NCBI GenBank assembly: GCA_030610725.1
Contig: JAUWRE010000061.1
Span: forward strand, 1-6,731
Direction of reading: 5' to 3'
Length of the DNA stretch: 6,731 bases
Origin: Candidatus Aerophobota bacterium
GTDB taxonomy: Bacteria > Aerophobota > Aerophobia > Aerophobales > AE-B3A
Shown here: piece by piece, positions 1 to 5,569 of the stretch
How positions within the stretch are numbered: the stretch's first letter is position 1
Layout: every line of letters starts with the position of its first letter
Notes under the pieces: model-generated
The model's input: the letters and a program-made list of their open reading frames with translations, nothing else
Told to the model about the DNA's origin: nothing
Database searches by the model: none
Made by a program: the position numbers and the translations under genes

Positions 1-35
1 TTATATTTCTTAAGAAGGTTCTGAGTTCTGATCAT
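1..35 (-). CDS. Start of a divergent gene, cut by the left edge (11 codons)
   Basis: Read on the minus strand, an ATG at 35-33 opens a frame that stays open to the window edge and begins MIRTQNLLKKY. A good ribosome binding site, AGGGGAG on the minus strand (plus 41-47), sits 5 nt before it. A minus-strand promoter-like site lies about 250 bp further upstream. Many ABC-transporter ATP-binding subunits begin with a similar string (hydrophobic residues, then NL, then a basic KKY/KRYG segment), so a transporter ATPase is possible. Eleven residues are too few to assign a family. The start is supported by the binding site and divergent promoter; the function is a guess. Confidence 0.42.
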   Translation of the reverse strand, partial: MIRTQNLLKKY

Positions 36-54
36 TGCTTCTCCCCTTTTTTAT

Positions 55-75
55 GTTCATTGTTCGTAGTTCATT
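55..75. repeat. 7-bp-period array, GTTCATT type
   Basis: GTTC recurs at 55, 62 and 69, exactly 7 bp apart, giving units GTTCATT, GTTCGTA, GTTCATT. The period may fade out through about 96 with diverged units such as GACCCAT and TAACCCG. It belongs to the same loose family as the arrays at 1598-1640 and 5389-5409. Confidence 0.65.
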
Positions 76-159
76 GACCCATTAACCCGTTAGACAACTG
101 GTTTGTTTTTTTGCCGATGAACTATAAAGAACTATCCGCTATGATCTTTCCCTTTCCCC

Positions 160-194
160 TATACGCTCTACGCTACCCGCTATACGCTAACGAA
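160..194. repeat. 7-bp-period array, ATACGC type
   Basis: CGC recurs at 164, 171, 178 and 185 with an exact 7-bp step. Units are TATACGC, TCTACGC, TACCCGC, TATACGC, then a diverged TAACGAA. The third and fourth positions vary and the rest is nearly constant. The array resembles those at 3098-3132 and 5500-5534. Just upstream, GAACTAT occurs at 119 and 129 and CCGCTAT at 136, possibly a further decayed copy. Confidence 0.75.
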
Positions 195-285
195 AGAGCA
201 ATATTCTTGGGTAAAAATTATCACTAAGGCTCAGAAAAGTATCTTAGAATAATTCCCCATCTTTATGAAAGAACTTGTTTGCCAT

Positions 286-313
286 ACTATAGCAAAGTAA
301 TTTTTTTTGTCAA
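286..313 (-). promoter_or_regulatory. Sigma-70-like promoter, leftward
   Basis: On the minus strand a perfect -35 box TTGACA (plus 308-313) is followed after 16 bp by TATAGT (plus 286-291), one mismatch from the -10 consensus. Transcription would start near 279 and run left toward the possible gene beginning at 35, with a leader of about 245 nt that includes both repeat arrays. This is a sequence match only. The region is AT-rich, so chance matches are possible, but the spacing is close to ideal. Confidence 0.5.
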
Positions 314-320
314 ACTACCG

Positions 321-369
321 CTCCAGTTTTCCGAATATTTTTTCTGAGGGATTTTTGGGAAAACTGGAG
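321..369. promoter_or_regulatory. Perfect 12-bp inverted repeat between divergent promoters
   Basis: CTCCAGTTTTCC (321-332) and its exact reverse complement GGAAAACTGGAG (358-369) are separated by 25 bp. The element lies 7 bp beyond the leftward -35 box and 12 bp before the rightward -35 box, where an operator for a regulator controlling both directions would sit. It is not a good intrinsic terminator: the loop is long and no T-run follows on either strand. Two smaller palindromes, GTCAAGTAATTGAC (5-bp arms, 373-386) and TCAATTGA (388-395), overlap or adjoin the rightward -35 box. The repeat is certain; operator function is inferred. Confidence 0.6.
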
Positions 370-381
370 GGAGTCAAGTAA

Positions 382-408
382 TTGACATCAATTGAGATAT
401 GATATAAT
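382..408 (+). promoter_or_regulatory. Sigma-70-like promoter for the sugar gene cluster
   Basis: TTGACA (382-387) and TATAAT (403-408) both match consensus perfectly. The spacer is 15 bp, shorter than the preferred 17. Transcription would begin near 415 and leave a leader of about 210 nt before the first gene at 625. It is the only consensus promoter I see ahead of the cluster. Later gaps may hold further promoters that I could not identify. Confidence 0.55.
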
Positions 409-495
409 AATAAAAAAGGGAGAAGACAAATCAAAAGAAGGTAAAAAGGATTTTTTTGTTACAGGGTAAAAGCTAAAAAGAGAGCCAGGAGGGAT

Positions 496-561
496 ATGAG
501 AGACAAGAAGGCCGGGGACTGGGACAAAGAGAAGCTCTCCAAAAACAGAAATAAAGATTAG
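496..561 (+). CDS. Possible 21-codon leader reading frame
   Basis: An ATG at 496 follows AGGAGGG (487-493), the strongest ribosome-binding match in the leader, although the spacing of 2-3 nt is tight. The frame runs 21 codons to TAG at 559-561. The peptide begins MRDKKAGDWDKEKL and is rich in Lys and Asp, with one Trp and no hydrophobic segment, so it is neither a signal peptide nor a membrane peptide. No run of a single amino acid suggests classical attenuation. It lies between the candidate promoter and the first enzyme gene, so it could be a leader peptide. It could equally be a chance frame next to a purine-rich stretch. Confidence 0.25.
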   Translation: MRDKKAGDWDKEKLSKNRNKD

Positions 562-624
562 TTTCTCTTTTTGGGGAACCTTAAGGGAAGAATGAACCGC
601 TCAATGTAACTGAGGAGAGAGAAA

Positions 625-1590
625 ATGAAAATAGGTGTTTTTACAGCTTTATTTCAGAATCGCAGTTTCGAAGAAGCGCTGGATATGATTAAACAGTTCG
701 GGATAGATGTAATAGAGGTGGGAACAGGAGGTTTTGTGGGGAATGCTCATTGTAATGCATCTCTTCTACTTACTGATGAGATGAAGATTACACAATTTAA
801 AAGAGTAGTAGAAGAGCGAGGTTTGTTTATTAGTGCCTTCAGTTGTCACGGCAACCCCTTGCACCCACAAAAGGCCATCGCTGACACGCATCAGCAGGAT
901 CTGCGTGATACTATAAAATTAGCGGAGAAGTTAGGGATTGAGAGGATAAACTTGTTTGCTGGCTGCCCGGGTGATTCAGAAAATTCTAAGTATCCTAACT
1001 GGCCGGTTTGCCCTTGGCCTGATGATTATCTGGCTATCTCTAAATGGCAATGGGAGGAAAAGATTCTCCCATTCTGGCAAGAAGAAGTAAAGTTTGCCCG
1101 CCAGCACGGCATACACAAGCTATGTTTTGAAATGCATCCTGGTGACTCGGTCTATAATCCAGAGAAGCTGCTGCGGCTGCGTGAGGCAGTAGGTGAAGAG
1201 ATTGGTTGCAATTTCGATCCCAGCCATCTGTTCTGGCAGGGAATAAACCCTATAGCTGCCATCAGAAAACTGGGCCAGGCCATATACCATGTCCATGCTA
1301 AAGATGTGAAGATAGACCCCTTCAATACTTCAGTTAACGGGGTACTTGATACCAAACACTATTCTGAGGAAATGGACCGTTCCTGGATCTTTCGCACTGT
1401 AGGCTATGGTCATGGCTATGAATTCTGGAAAGATTTTGTCAGCACCCTAAGACTAATAGGGTATGATTATGTGTTAAGTATTGAGCATGAAGATAGTTTA
1501 ATGTCCTCACGGGAGGGACTGGATAAAGCGGTTACCTTCTTAAGAGAGATAGTGCTTACCGAAGAACGCGGGAAAATGTCCTGGGCCTAA
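625..1590 (+). CDS. Sugar phosphate isomerase/epimerase-like TIM-barrel protein
   Basis: This 321-residue protein belongs to the xylose-isomerase-like/AP-endonuclease-2 barrel superfamily (IolE, IolI, sugar epimerases and related lyases), a cytoplasmic, usually divalent-metal-dependent group. The barrel opens with MKIGVFTALF, and EVGTGG lies near residues 31-36. Probable metal ligands sit where the family expects them: E169 in FEMHPGD, D198 in NFDPSHLFW, H224 in YHVHAKD, and E287 in SIEHED. H201 and H222 may also line the site. Tryptophans around 126-151 suggest a lid over a sugar-sized pocket. The ATG is preceded by AGGAG with a 7-nt spacer. The next gene is a Gfo/Idh/MocA oxidoreductase, a frequent partner: in such pairs the dehydrogenase makes a keto-sugar on which the barrel enzyme performs isomerisation, epimerisation, decarboxylation or elimination. 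The fold is secure; the substrate and exact reaction cannot be read from sequence. Confidence 0.88.
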   Translation: MKIGVFTALFQNRSFEEALDMIKQFGIDVIEVGTGGFVGNAHCNASLLLTDEMKITQFKRVVEERGLFISAFSCHGNPLHPQKAIADTHQQDLRDTIKLAEKLGIERINLFAGCPGDSENSKYPNWPVCPWPDDYLAISKWQWEEKILPFWQEEVKFARQHGIHKLCFEMHPGDSVYNPEKLLRLREAVGEEIGCNFDPSHLFWQGINPIAAIRKLGQAIYHVHAKDVKIDPFNTSVNGVLDTKHYSEEMDRSWIFRTVGYGHGYEFWKDFVSTLRLIGYDYVLSIEHEDSLMSSREGLDKAVTFLREIVLTEERGKMSWA

Positions 1591-1597
1591 AACAAGT

Positions 1598-1640
1598 TAG
1601 CTCATAGCAAAATAGCTCATAGCTCATTGCTCATAGCAAG
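1598..1640. repeat. 7-bp-period array, TAGCTCA type
   Basis: Units start at 1598, 1605, 1613, 1620, 1627 and 1634: TAGCTCA, TAGCAAAA (8 bp), TAGCTCA, TAGCTCA, TTGCTCA, TAGCAAG. Apart from the single 8-bp unit the period is exactly 7. The array begins 7 bp after the stop codon of the first enzyme gene. It resembles TTGCTCG at 5389-5409. Confidence 0.75.
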
Positions 1641-1749
1641 TTCAAAAGCAAAGTTCAAAAAACTGACAGCAAGTTCAAAACCAAATTCAAGTACCTGATA
1701 GGAAATTCAAAAAACCAAAATTCAAAAAAGCTCATAATAAATTCAAAAC
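1641..1749. repeat. Interspersed TTCAAA repeats
   Basis: TTCAA begins at 1641, 1654, 1674, 1686, 1706, 1721 and 1742, usually flanked by A-runs. The steps are 13, 20, 12, 20, 15 and 21 bp, a rough alternation of about 13 and 20. This is not an exact tandem repeat. It could be a decayed multiple of the 7-bp period next to it or simple low-complexity sequence. Confidence 0.5.
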
Positions 1750-1784
1750 ATAGCTCATGGCTTAAATTATAAAGAGACTCTGTT

Positions 1785-1793
1785 AGGAAGGAG
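1785..1793 (+). promoter_or_regulatory. Ribosome binding site deciding the oxidoreductase start
   Basis: AGGAAGGAG offers two choices. Its 3' half, AGGAG (1789-1793), lies 11 nt before the ATG at 1805. Its 5' half, AGGA (1785-1788), lies 4 nt before an in-frame GTG at 1793. The ATG is preferred because the stronger part of the site would be used and the GTG overlaps that site. Confidence 0.55.
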
Positions 1794-1804
1794 TGCTAAA
1801 GAAA

Positions 1805-3001
1805 ATGGTCAAAAAAGTGGGATTTATAACTATGGGTGAGACAGAAGCAAAGCGAGGAAAGATACCTGAAATCGGTGTGGGGATGCTCGGTTATGCCTTT
1901 ATGGGCAAGGCTCATAGTAATGCTCATAAGAAGATGCCCTATATCTTTTGGCCACCCCCAGCTATTCCTAAATTGATTACCATTGCTGGCCGGGCAGAAG
2001 CGAGGGTAGCTGAGGCAGCACAGCGCTATGGATATAAAGATTACTCCACTGATTGGCACAGCATGATGAACGATGCCAGAATAGAGCTCTTCGATAATGC
2101 CGGACCTAATAACATGCACGAGGAACCTTGTGTTGCCGCAGCACAGGCAGGCAAGCATATTCTCTGCGAGAAACCCTTAGCTCGTAATGCTGCTGAGGCT
2201 AAAAAGATGTTGGAGGCGGTTAAAAAGGCAGGAGTAAAACATATGTGTGGCTTTAACTACCGCTTTGCACCGGCAGTAAGATTAGCCAAAGAGCTTATTG
2301 ATAAGGGCGCCATTGGCCAGCTCTATCATTTTAGAGCTCAATATCTGCAAGAATGGGTTGTTGATCCTGAATTTCCCCTGATATGGCGGCTAGATGAGAA
2401 AGTTGCCGGTAGTGGCGCCTTGGGCGATTTTTCCCATATAATTGACCTGGCCCGTTTCTTAGTGGGTGAGCCTAAGTCAGTGAGTGCACTTACTAAAACG
2501 TTCATCAAGGAGAGGCCCTTACCTGACAAACCAGACAAGCGTGGCAAAGTTACTGTTGACGATGCCTTTGAAGCGATAGTAGAATATGAAAATGGTGCAG
2601 TGGGAACATTAGAAGGCTCCAGATTCTGCCCAGGAAGAAAGAATTACGAATATTTTGAGGTTAATGGAGCTAAAGGTAGTATTTTCTGGAATCTGGAGAA
2701 ATTAGACGAATTAGATGTGTACTTTGATGAGGAGAGATATATGGAAACAAAGGGCTTTCACAAAATTTCAGCTACAGAGTCTTACCATCCCTTTTATGAT
2801 AAATGGTGGCCTCAAGGTCATCTCCTGGGTTGGGAAAATATCTTTGTTAATCAGCTTCACCATTTTATCGACGCCATAGTGAATGATAAAGAAGTGGCGC
2901 CCTATGGGGCTACTTTTGAAGACGGGTATAGGGCAGCGGTGATATGCGATGCCATTCTTAAGTCGGCCAGTCTTGGCAAACGTATGGAAATCAAATATTA
3001 G
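1805..3001 (+). CDS. Gfo/Idh/MocA-family NAD(P)-dependent sugar oxidoreductase
   Basis: This 398-residue cytoplasmic enzyme has an N-terminal Rossmann domain with GVGMLGYAFMG (about residues 24-34) after a short extension rich in Lys and Glu. The family hallmark EKP is at 122-124, with K123 the conserved nucleotide- and substrate-contacting lysine. The substrate domain carries GFNYRF, then WR at 194-195 and GDFSHIID, where D208 and H211 match the catalytic Asp/His pair. Family members oxidise or reduce one hydroxyl or keto group of sugars, inositols or glycosides, often at C1, C2 or C3. Length is somewhat above the usual 330-390. An alternative GTG start at 1793 adds four residues, and an internal ATG at 1832 lacks a good binding site. 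It sits between the barrel protein and the RuBisCO-like gene. Possible roles include inositol- or sugar-type dehydrogenase, or 3-keto-glycoside formation as in DgpA-type enzymes. The family is certain, the substrate unknown. Confidence 0.93.
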   Translation: MVKKVGFITMGETEAKRGKIPEIGVGMLGYAFMGKAHSNAHKKMPYIFWPPPAIPKLITIAGRAEARVAEAAQRYGYKDYSTDWHSMMNDARIELFDNAGPNNMHEEPCVAAAQAGKHILCEKPLARNAAEAKKMLEAVKKAGVKHMCGFNYRFAPAVRLAKELIDKGAIGQLYHFRAQYLQEWVVDPEFPLIWRLDEKVAGSGALGDFSHIIDLARFLVGEPKSVSALTKTFIKERPLPDKPDKRGKVTVDDAFEAIVEYENGAVGTLEGSRFCPGRKNYEYFEVNGAKGSIFWNLEKLDELDVYFDEERYMETKGFHKISATESYHPFYDKWWPQGHLLGWENIFVNQLHHFIDAIVNDKEVAPYGATFEDGYRAAVICDAILKSASLGKRMEIKY

Positions 3002-3053
3002 CCATCTTGAAGTCTAAGAAACTTTATGAATGGTATGTAAGATAAAAAGAAAA

Positions 3054-3090
3054 TCCTCTCTCCCTAAGGGGAAAGGGCCGGGGTGAGATA
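3054..3090. repeat. Imperfect GC-rich palindrome, REP-like
   Basis: The only GC-rich block in this gap runs CTCTCTCCCTAAGGGGAAAG and continues into GGCCGGGGTGAG. It has a CCC/GGG core with mismatches further out. It resembles the CCCTCTCCC...GGGTGAGG palindromic repeats dispersed in many bacterial genomes, recalled from memory. It has no T-run and does not look like a terminator. Confidence 0.4.
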
Positions 3091-3097
3091 CGAACAA

Positions 3098-3132
3098 CAT
3101 ACGCAATACGCATCACGCACGACGCAATACGA
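3098..3132. repeat. 7-bp-period array, ATACGC type
   Basis: ACGC recurs at 3101, 3108, 3115 and 3122 and ACGA at 3129, exactly 7 bp apart. Units are CATACGC, AATACGC, ATCACGC, ACGACGC, AATACGA. The array ends 26 bp before the RuBisCO-like gene's ATG and so lies in its upstream untranslated region. It is closest to the array at 160-194. Confidence 0.78.
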
Positions 3133-3158
3133 AATAGTCGAGACCCGAGGAAGGTTTT

Positions 3159-4316
3159 ATGAGTAGAGAGAGTACCACCGTAACTTATCTTTTAACCCCT
3201 AAGGTAGAATCTATTGAGAGGGCGGCTGATCTACTTCTGGCTGAGATGACCAGTGGGATGCAGTATATATCCACCCGTAAAGGGGTAGAGATGTACAAAT
3301 GTGAAGATAGACTGCCTTACATAGATGGCTTAGTTAAAGGGGAGATTCTTTCCATCCAGAAGAAAGAAAAAGATAGTTTTCTGGTTAAACTATCTTTTCC
3401 TGTCACTAATCTTGACCCAGACCTGGGTGGGATATCTAATCTTTGGGCCATGGTAGCTGGCGAGGTGTTCAGTCTTTACTTTATTGAAAGAGCAAAATTT
3501 CTGGAACTCCAGCTTCCCCCCTCTTTTAAGAATCATTATGAAGGTCCTCAATTTGGGATTGATGGAATAAGAGAACTTCTGCAGGTACAGGATAGACCCC
3601 TAATGGGAGCTATCATAAAGCCAAATTTAGGTTTGAATCCAGAAAAAACAGCAGAGGTGGTTTCTATTTTGGCTAAAGCTGGATTTGACTTTGTAAAGGA
3701 TGATGAGATATGCGTAAATCCTGCTATCTGCCCTCTAGAGAAAAGAGTAAAGCTAGTGGCTGAGGCTCTAGACAGAATTCAAGAGCACTCCGGGAAAAAG
3801 ATGCTTTATATGGCTGATGTTACCTCTGATTTTGCCACCTTAGGCAAAGCAGCAGAGATAGCTATCTCTGCTGGCGCAGGTGGACTAATGCTCGACCCTT
3901 TCTCTATAGGTTTATCCAGCATAGATTATCTAAGAAAGAATTTTTCTTGCCCTATTTATGTACACCGGGTAGGCTACGGCCTTTTCTGTTCTGGGAGCTT
4001 AAGTATCTCCTATGAGATTTTCAGTAAGCTCTTTAGGATGCTGGGAGCAGATTTCTCTCATGTGGGGGGAATCTGGGGAAAATCTGAAGAGGCGAAAAAT
4101 AAGGTAAGTGAGTATGTGGACATCTTAAGGAAGCCCTCTTCCATAAAGGCTACCTGGCCAGTAGTTTCTGGTATCAGCTTAGAAAATATGGCTGAATACT
4201 ATCACTTTTACGGAGATGAGACTCTCTTTTTAGACCATATAGATATTTATAAAGATGAACAGAGTTCAGCCAGAAAATTGAGGGCTCTTAAGCAAGAAAT
4301 GGGACTAGCGAACTGA
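3159..4316 (+). CDS. RuBisCO-like protein (form IV-type large-chain homologue)
   Basis: The 385 residues cover the RuBisCO N-terminal domain (about 8-125) and the catalytic barrel (about 130-380); form I enzymes have about 475. By motif alignment with spinach numbering: E29 matches E60; K154 in IIKPNLGL matches K175; K180, D182 and E183 in DFVKDDE match carbamylated K201 and metal ligands D203/E204; H269-R270 match H294-R295; H301 matches H327; K308 in GGIWGK matches loop-6 K334; S337 matches S379. Replaced are T65 (M), W66 (Q), N123 (E102), K177 (N156) and H298 (Y273). The GGG phosphate loop (402-404) is gone, the region reading LFLDHIDIYKDE. Metal-dependent enolisation therefore looks possible, but bisphosphate carboxylation is unlikely. 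Known relatives include MtnW enolase and the OiaX/OiaT enzymes of D-apiose breakdown. The ATG follows AGGAAGG (3148-3154). Only 13 bp separate it from the next gene, so the two are probably cotranscribed. Its reaction is unknown. Confidence 0.93.
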   Translation: MSRESTTVTYLLTPKVESIERAADLLLAEMTSGMQYISTRKGVEMYKCEDRLPYIDGLVKGEILSIQKKEKDSFLVKLSFPVTNLDPDLGGISNLWAMVAGEVFSLYFIERAKFLELQLPPSFKNHYEGPQFGIDGIRELLQVQDRPLMGAIIKPNLGLNPEKTAEVVSILAKAGFDFVKDDEICVNPAICPLEKRVKLVAEALDRIQEHSGKKMLYMADVTSDFATLGKAAEIAISAGAGGLMLDPFSIGLSSIDYLRKNFSCPIYVHRVGYGLFCSGSLSISYEIFSKLFRMLGADFSHVGGIWGKSEEAKNKVSEYVDILRKPSSIKATWPVVSGISLENMAEYYHFYGDETLFLDHIDIYKDEQSSARKLRALKQEMGLAN

Positions 4317-4329
4317 AGGGAGATTCTGA

Positions 4330-5382
4330 GTGAAAAAGAAGATGCTCGCGGCCGTTCTTTACGCGCCGGGTGATTTAAGATACGAAGAGATAGAAGTTCC
4401 TAGAATAGGAGCAGATGATGTTTTACTCAAGGTGAAAGCAGCAGGAAACTGTGGCTCGGACCTGCAAAGAATTATGGTAGAAGGAACCCATACTTTTCCC
4501 TGCGTGCCCGGACATGAGTTCTCCGGCAAAATAGTAGAAATCGGGGATAAAGTTGACTCTTTTAAAGTAGGAGATAAAGTTACCGCCTATCCCTTAGTAC
4601 CCTGTATGAGATGTGAATGGTGTCTGCAGGGTGAATATAATCTGTGTGAGGATTACGACTATCTGGGCTCTAGATGCGATGGAGCTTTTGCCGAATATGT
4701 TAAAGTACCAGCCAGCAATCTAACAAAGCTTCCCAGGGAAGTAGGCTTTGAAGAGGGAGCCATGACCGATCCGGCCTGTGTGGCTCTACATGGTATTAAA
4801 CGAGCAGGAGGAATAAGGATGGGCCAGAGTGTAGCTATTCTTGGGGTAGGCCCCATAGGAATGCTGGCCTGTCAATGGGCTGGCGCTATGGGTGCAGGTA
4901 AGATAATAGCAGTGGATATCATAGAAGACAAATTGAAAATAGTAAAGGACTTAGGGGTGGATGTTTTGATAAATGCCAAGAAGGAAGATGTAGTAGAAAA
5001 GGTTAGCCAGGAAACAAAGGGTAAAGGAGTAGACCTAGTAATGGAAATTGCCGGTTCTCTTGCTACCCAAAGAGACTCTTTGCTCATAGCTGCAAAAAGG
5101 GGAAGGGTTATCCATATTGGTATATCCCACTCAGATGTACTGCTGCCAGATGAGGTTTATACCAGAATCTTTCGCAAAGAACTGGAAATTTACGGAGCGG
5201 TTAACTCCAATTTTTCTCCTTTAGATAATGAGTGGAAGATTACTCTCCAGTTTATGGCATCAGGTGTAATTAAGACAAAGCCCCTCATATCTCATCGGAT
5301 AAAACTCAAAGATATTGCCGAGACGTTCAAAAAGATGTATCAAGGAAAGATGATATATAACAAGATAATCTTTTCTCCCTAA
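4330..5382 (+). CDS. Zinc-dependent medium-chain dehydrogenase, GatD-like
   Basis: This 350-residue enzyme is a full-length medium-chain dehydrogenase/reductase. Catalytic zinc ligands are C41 (NCGSD), H62-E63 (PGHEFSG) and probably D147 (TDPACVALHG), where relatives have Glu. The structural zinc site is C92, C95, C98 and C106. The Rossmann motif GVGPIG is at 172-177, and D196 ends the second strand (AVDI), favouring NAD over NADP. CGSDLQRI, the DYLGSR stretch and the C-terminal RKELEIYGAVNS segment recall galactitol-1-phosphate 5-dehydrogenase (GatD), so a polyol or polyol phosphate to ketose reaction is likely. Translation probably starts at GTG 4330: AAGGGAG (4316-4322) lies 7 nt before it, while the ATG at 4342 is 19 nt away. 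The binding site begins in the stop codon of the RuBisCO-like gene, so their expression is closely linked. Sorbitol/xylitol or threonine dehydrogenase activity is an alternative. Confidence 0.93.
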   Translation: MKKKMLAAVLYAPGDLRYEEIEVPRIGADDVLLKVKAAGNCGSDLQRIMVEGTHTFPCVPGHEFSGKIVEIGDKVDSFKVGDKVTAYPLVPCMRCEWCLQGEYNLCEDYDYLGSRCDGAFAEYVKVPASNLTKLPREVGFEEGAMTDPACVALHGIKRAGGIRMGQSVAILGVGPIGMLACQWAGAMGAGKIIAVDIIEDKLKIVKDLGVDVLINAKKEDVVEKVSQETKGKGVDLVMEIAGSLATQRDSLLIAAKRGRVIHIGISHSDVLLPDEVYTRIFRKELEIYGAVNSNFSPLDNEWKITLQFMASGVIKTKPLISHRIKLKDIAETFKKMYQGKMIYNKIIFSP

Positions 5383-5388
5383 AATTAG

Positions 5389-5409
5389 TTGCTCGTTGCT
5401 CGTCGCTAG
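5389..5409. repeat. 7-bp-period array, TTGCTCG type
   Basis: Three units in a row: TTGCTCG (5389-5395), TTGCTCG (5396-5402), TCGCTAG (5403-5409). The array starts 7 bp after the preceding stop codon, the same offset as the TAGCTCA array after the first enzyme gene. Confidence 0.65.
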
Positions 5410-5411
5410 TG

Positions 5412-5431
5412 TTCCCTCTTTGCGAGGGGAA
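5412..5431. repeat. Small hairpin-forming palindrome
   Basis: CCCTC (5414-5418) pairs with GAGGG (5424-5428) across a 5-nt loop, and TT/AA can extend the stem past one bulged G. No T-run follows on either strand, so it is unlikely to be an intrinsic terminator. It may be a reduced relative of the GC-rich palindrome at 3054-3090. Confidence 0.4.
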
Positions 5432-5499
5432 AAGTAAAGAAGTACGTAAATCGTATTGTGTCAATAGTATTGCTTTGTGGATTTTAAGGTTTTTTTTAC

Positions 5500-5534
5500 G
5501 ATATACCATATACCATATACGATATACGATATAC
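5500..5534. repeat. 7-bp-period array, GATATAC type
   Basis: TAC ends at 5499, 5506, 5513, 5520, 5527 and 5534, strictly every 7 bp. Units are GATATAC, CATATAC, CATATAC, GATATAC, GATATAC; only the first base changes (G or C). It is the most regular array in the window. It follows a T8 run (5490-5497) and ends 29 bp before the next gene's ribosome binding site. Confidence 0.82.
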
Positions 5535-5563
5535 GAGAATAATTGTCCTGAGGCATTTCTTCG

Positions 5564-5569
5564 AGGAGG
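5564..5569 (+). promoter_or_regulatory. Strong ribosome binding site fixing a TTG start
   Basis: AGGAGG, within GAGGAGGTGA (5563-5572), is complementary to the 16S anti-Shine-Dalgarno sequence. It lies 6 nt before TTG at 5576. No ATG or GTG is better placed, and the protein from this TTG starts exactly where relatives do. Confidence 0.85.

Larger units (their letters stand above)
1591..1784. other. Non-coding gap with two repeat types
   Basis: The stretch between the first two genes is AT-rich and shows no supported gene, no consensus promoter and no terminator-like hairpin. It is almost entirely repetitive: a 7-bp-period TAGCTCA array at its left (1598-1640), then scattered TTCAAA units, with isolated GCTCATA copies at 1730-1736 and 1753-1758. 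Confidence 0.6.

Noticed and set aside
55..194. CRISPR array
   Set aside because: The repeats are 7 bp tandem units with no spacers; CRISPR repeats are about 23-47 bp with unique spacers.
278..308. Intrinsic terminator (TTTGC / GCAAA stem followed by a T8 run)
   Set aside because: The stem is only 5 bp and AT-rich with a 9-nt loop, and the T-run begins several bases later. The same bases make a better leftward promoter, and the T-run is its spacer on the other strand.
1152..1355. Minus-strand frame of 67 codons opposite the barrel protein, and similar frames at 2338-2547, 4659-4856 and 4872-5087
   Set aside because: All lie inside well-supported plus-strand genes and show no family motifs or convincing binding sites.
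1796..2158. 120-codon reading frame on the minus strand
   Set aside because: It lies wholly opposite the Gfo/Idh/MocA gene, whose motifs are intact. Its product has no recognisable motif, so it is a shadow frame.
3054..3090. Terminator after the oxidoreductase gene
   Set aside because: The palindrome is imperfect and no T-run follows on either strand; it fits a dispersed palindromic repeat better.
3159..4316. True CO2-fixing RuBisCO large subunit
   Set aside because: Residues needed for bisphosphate binding and carboxylation (equivalents of T65, W66, N123, H298 and the GGG loop) are missing, the protein is short, and no small-subunit or phosphoribulokinase gene is nearby.
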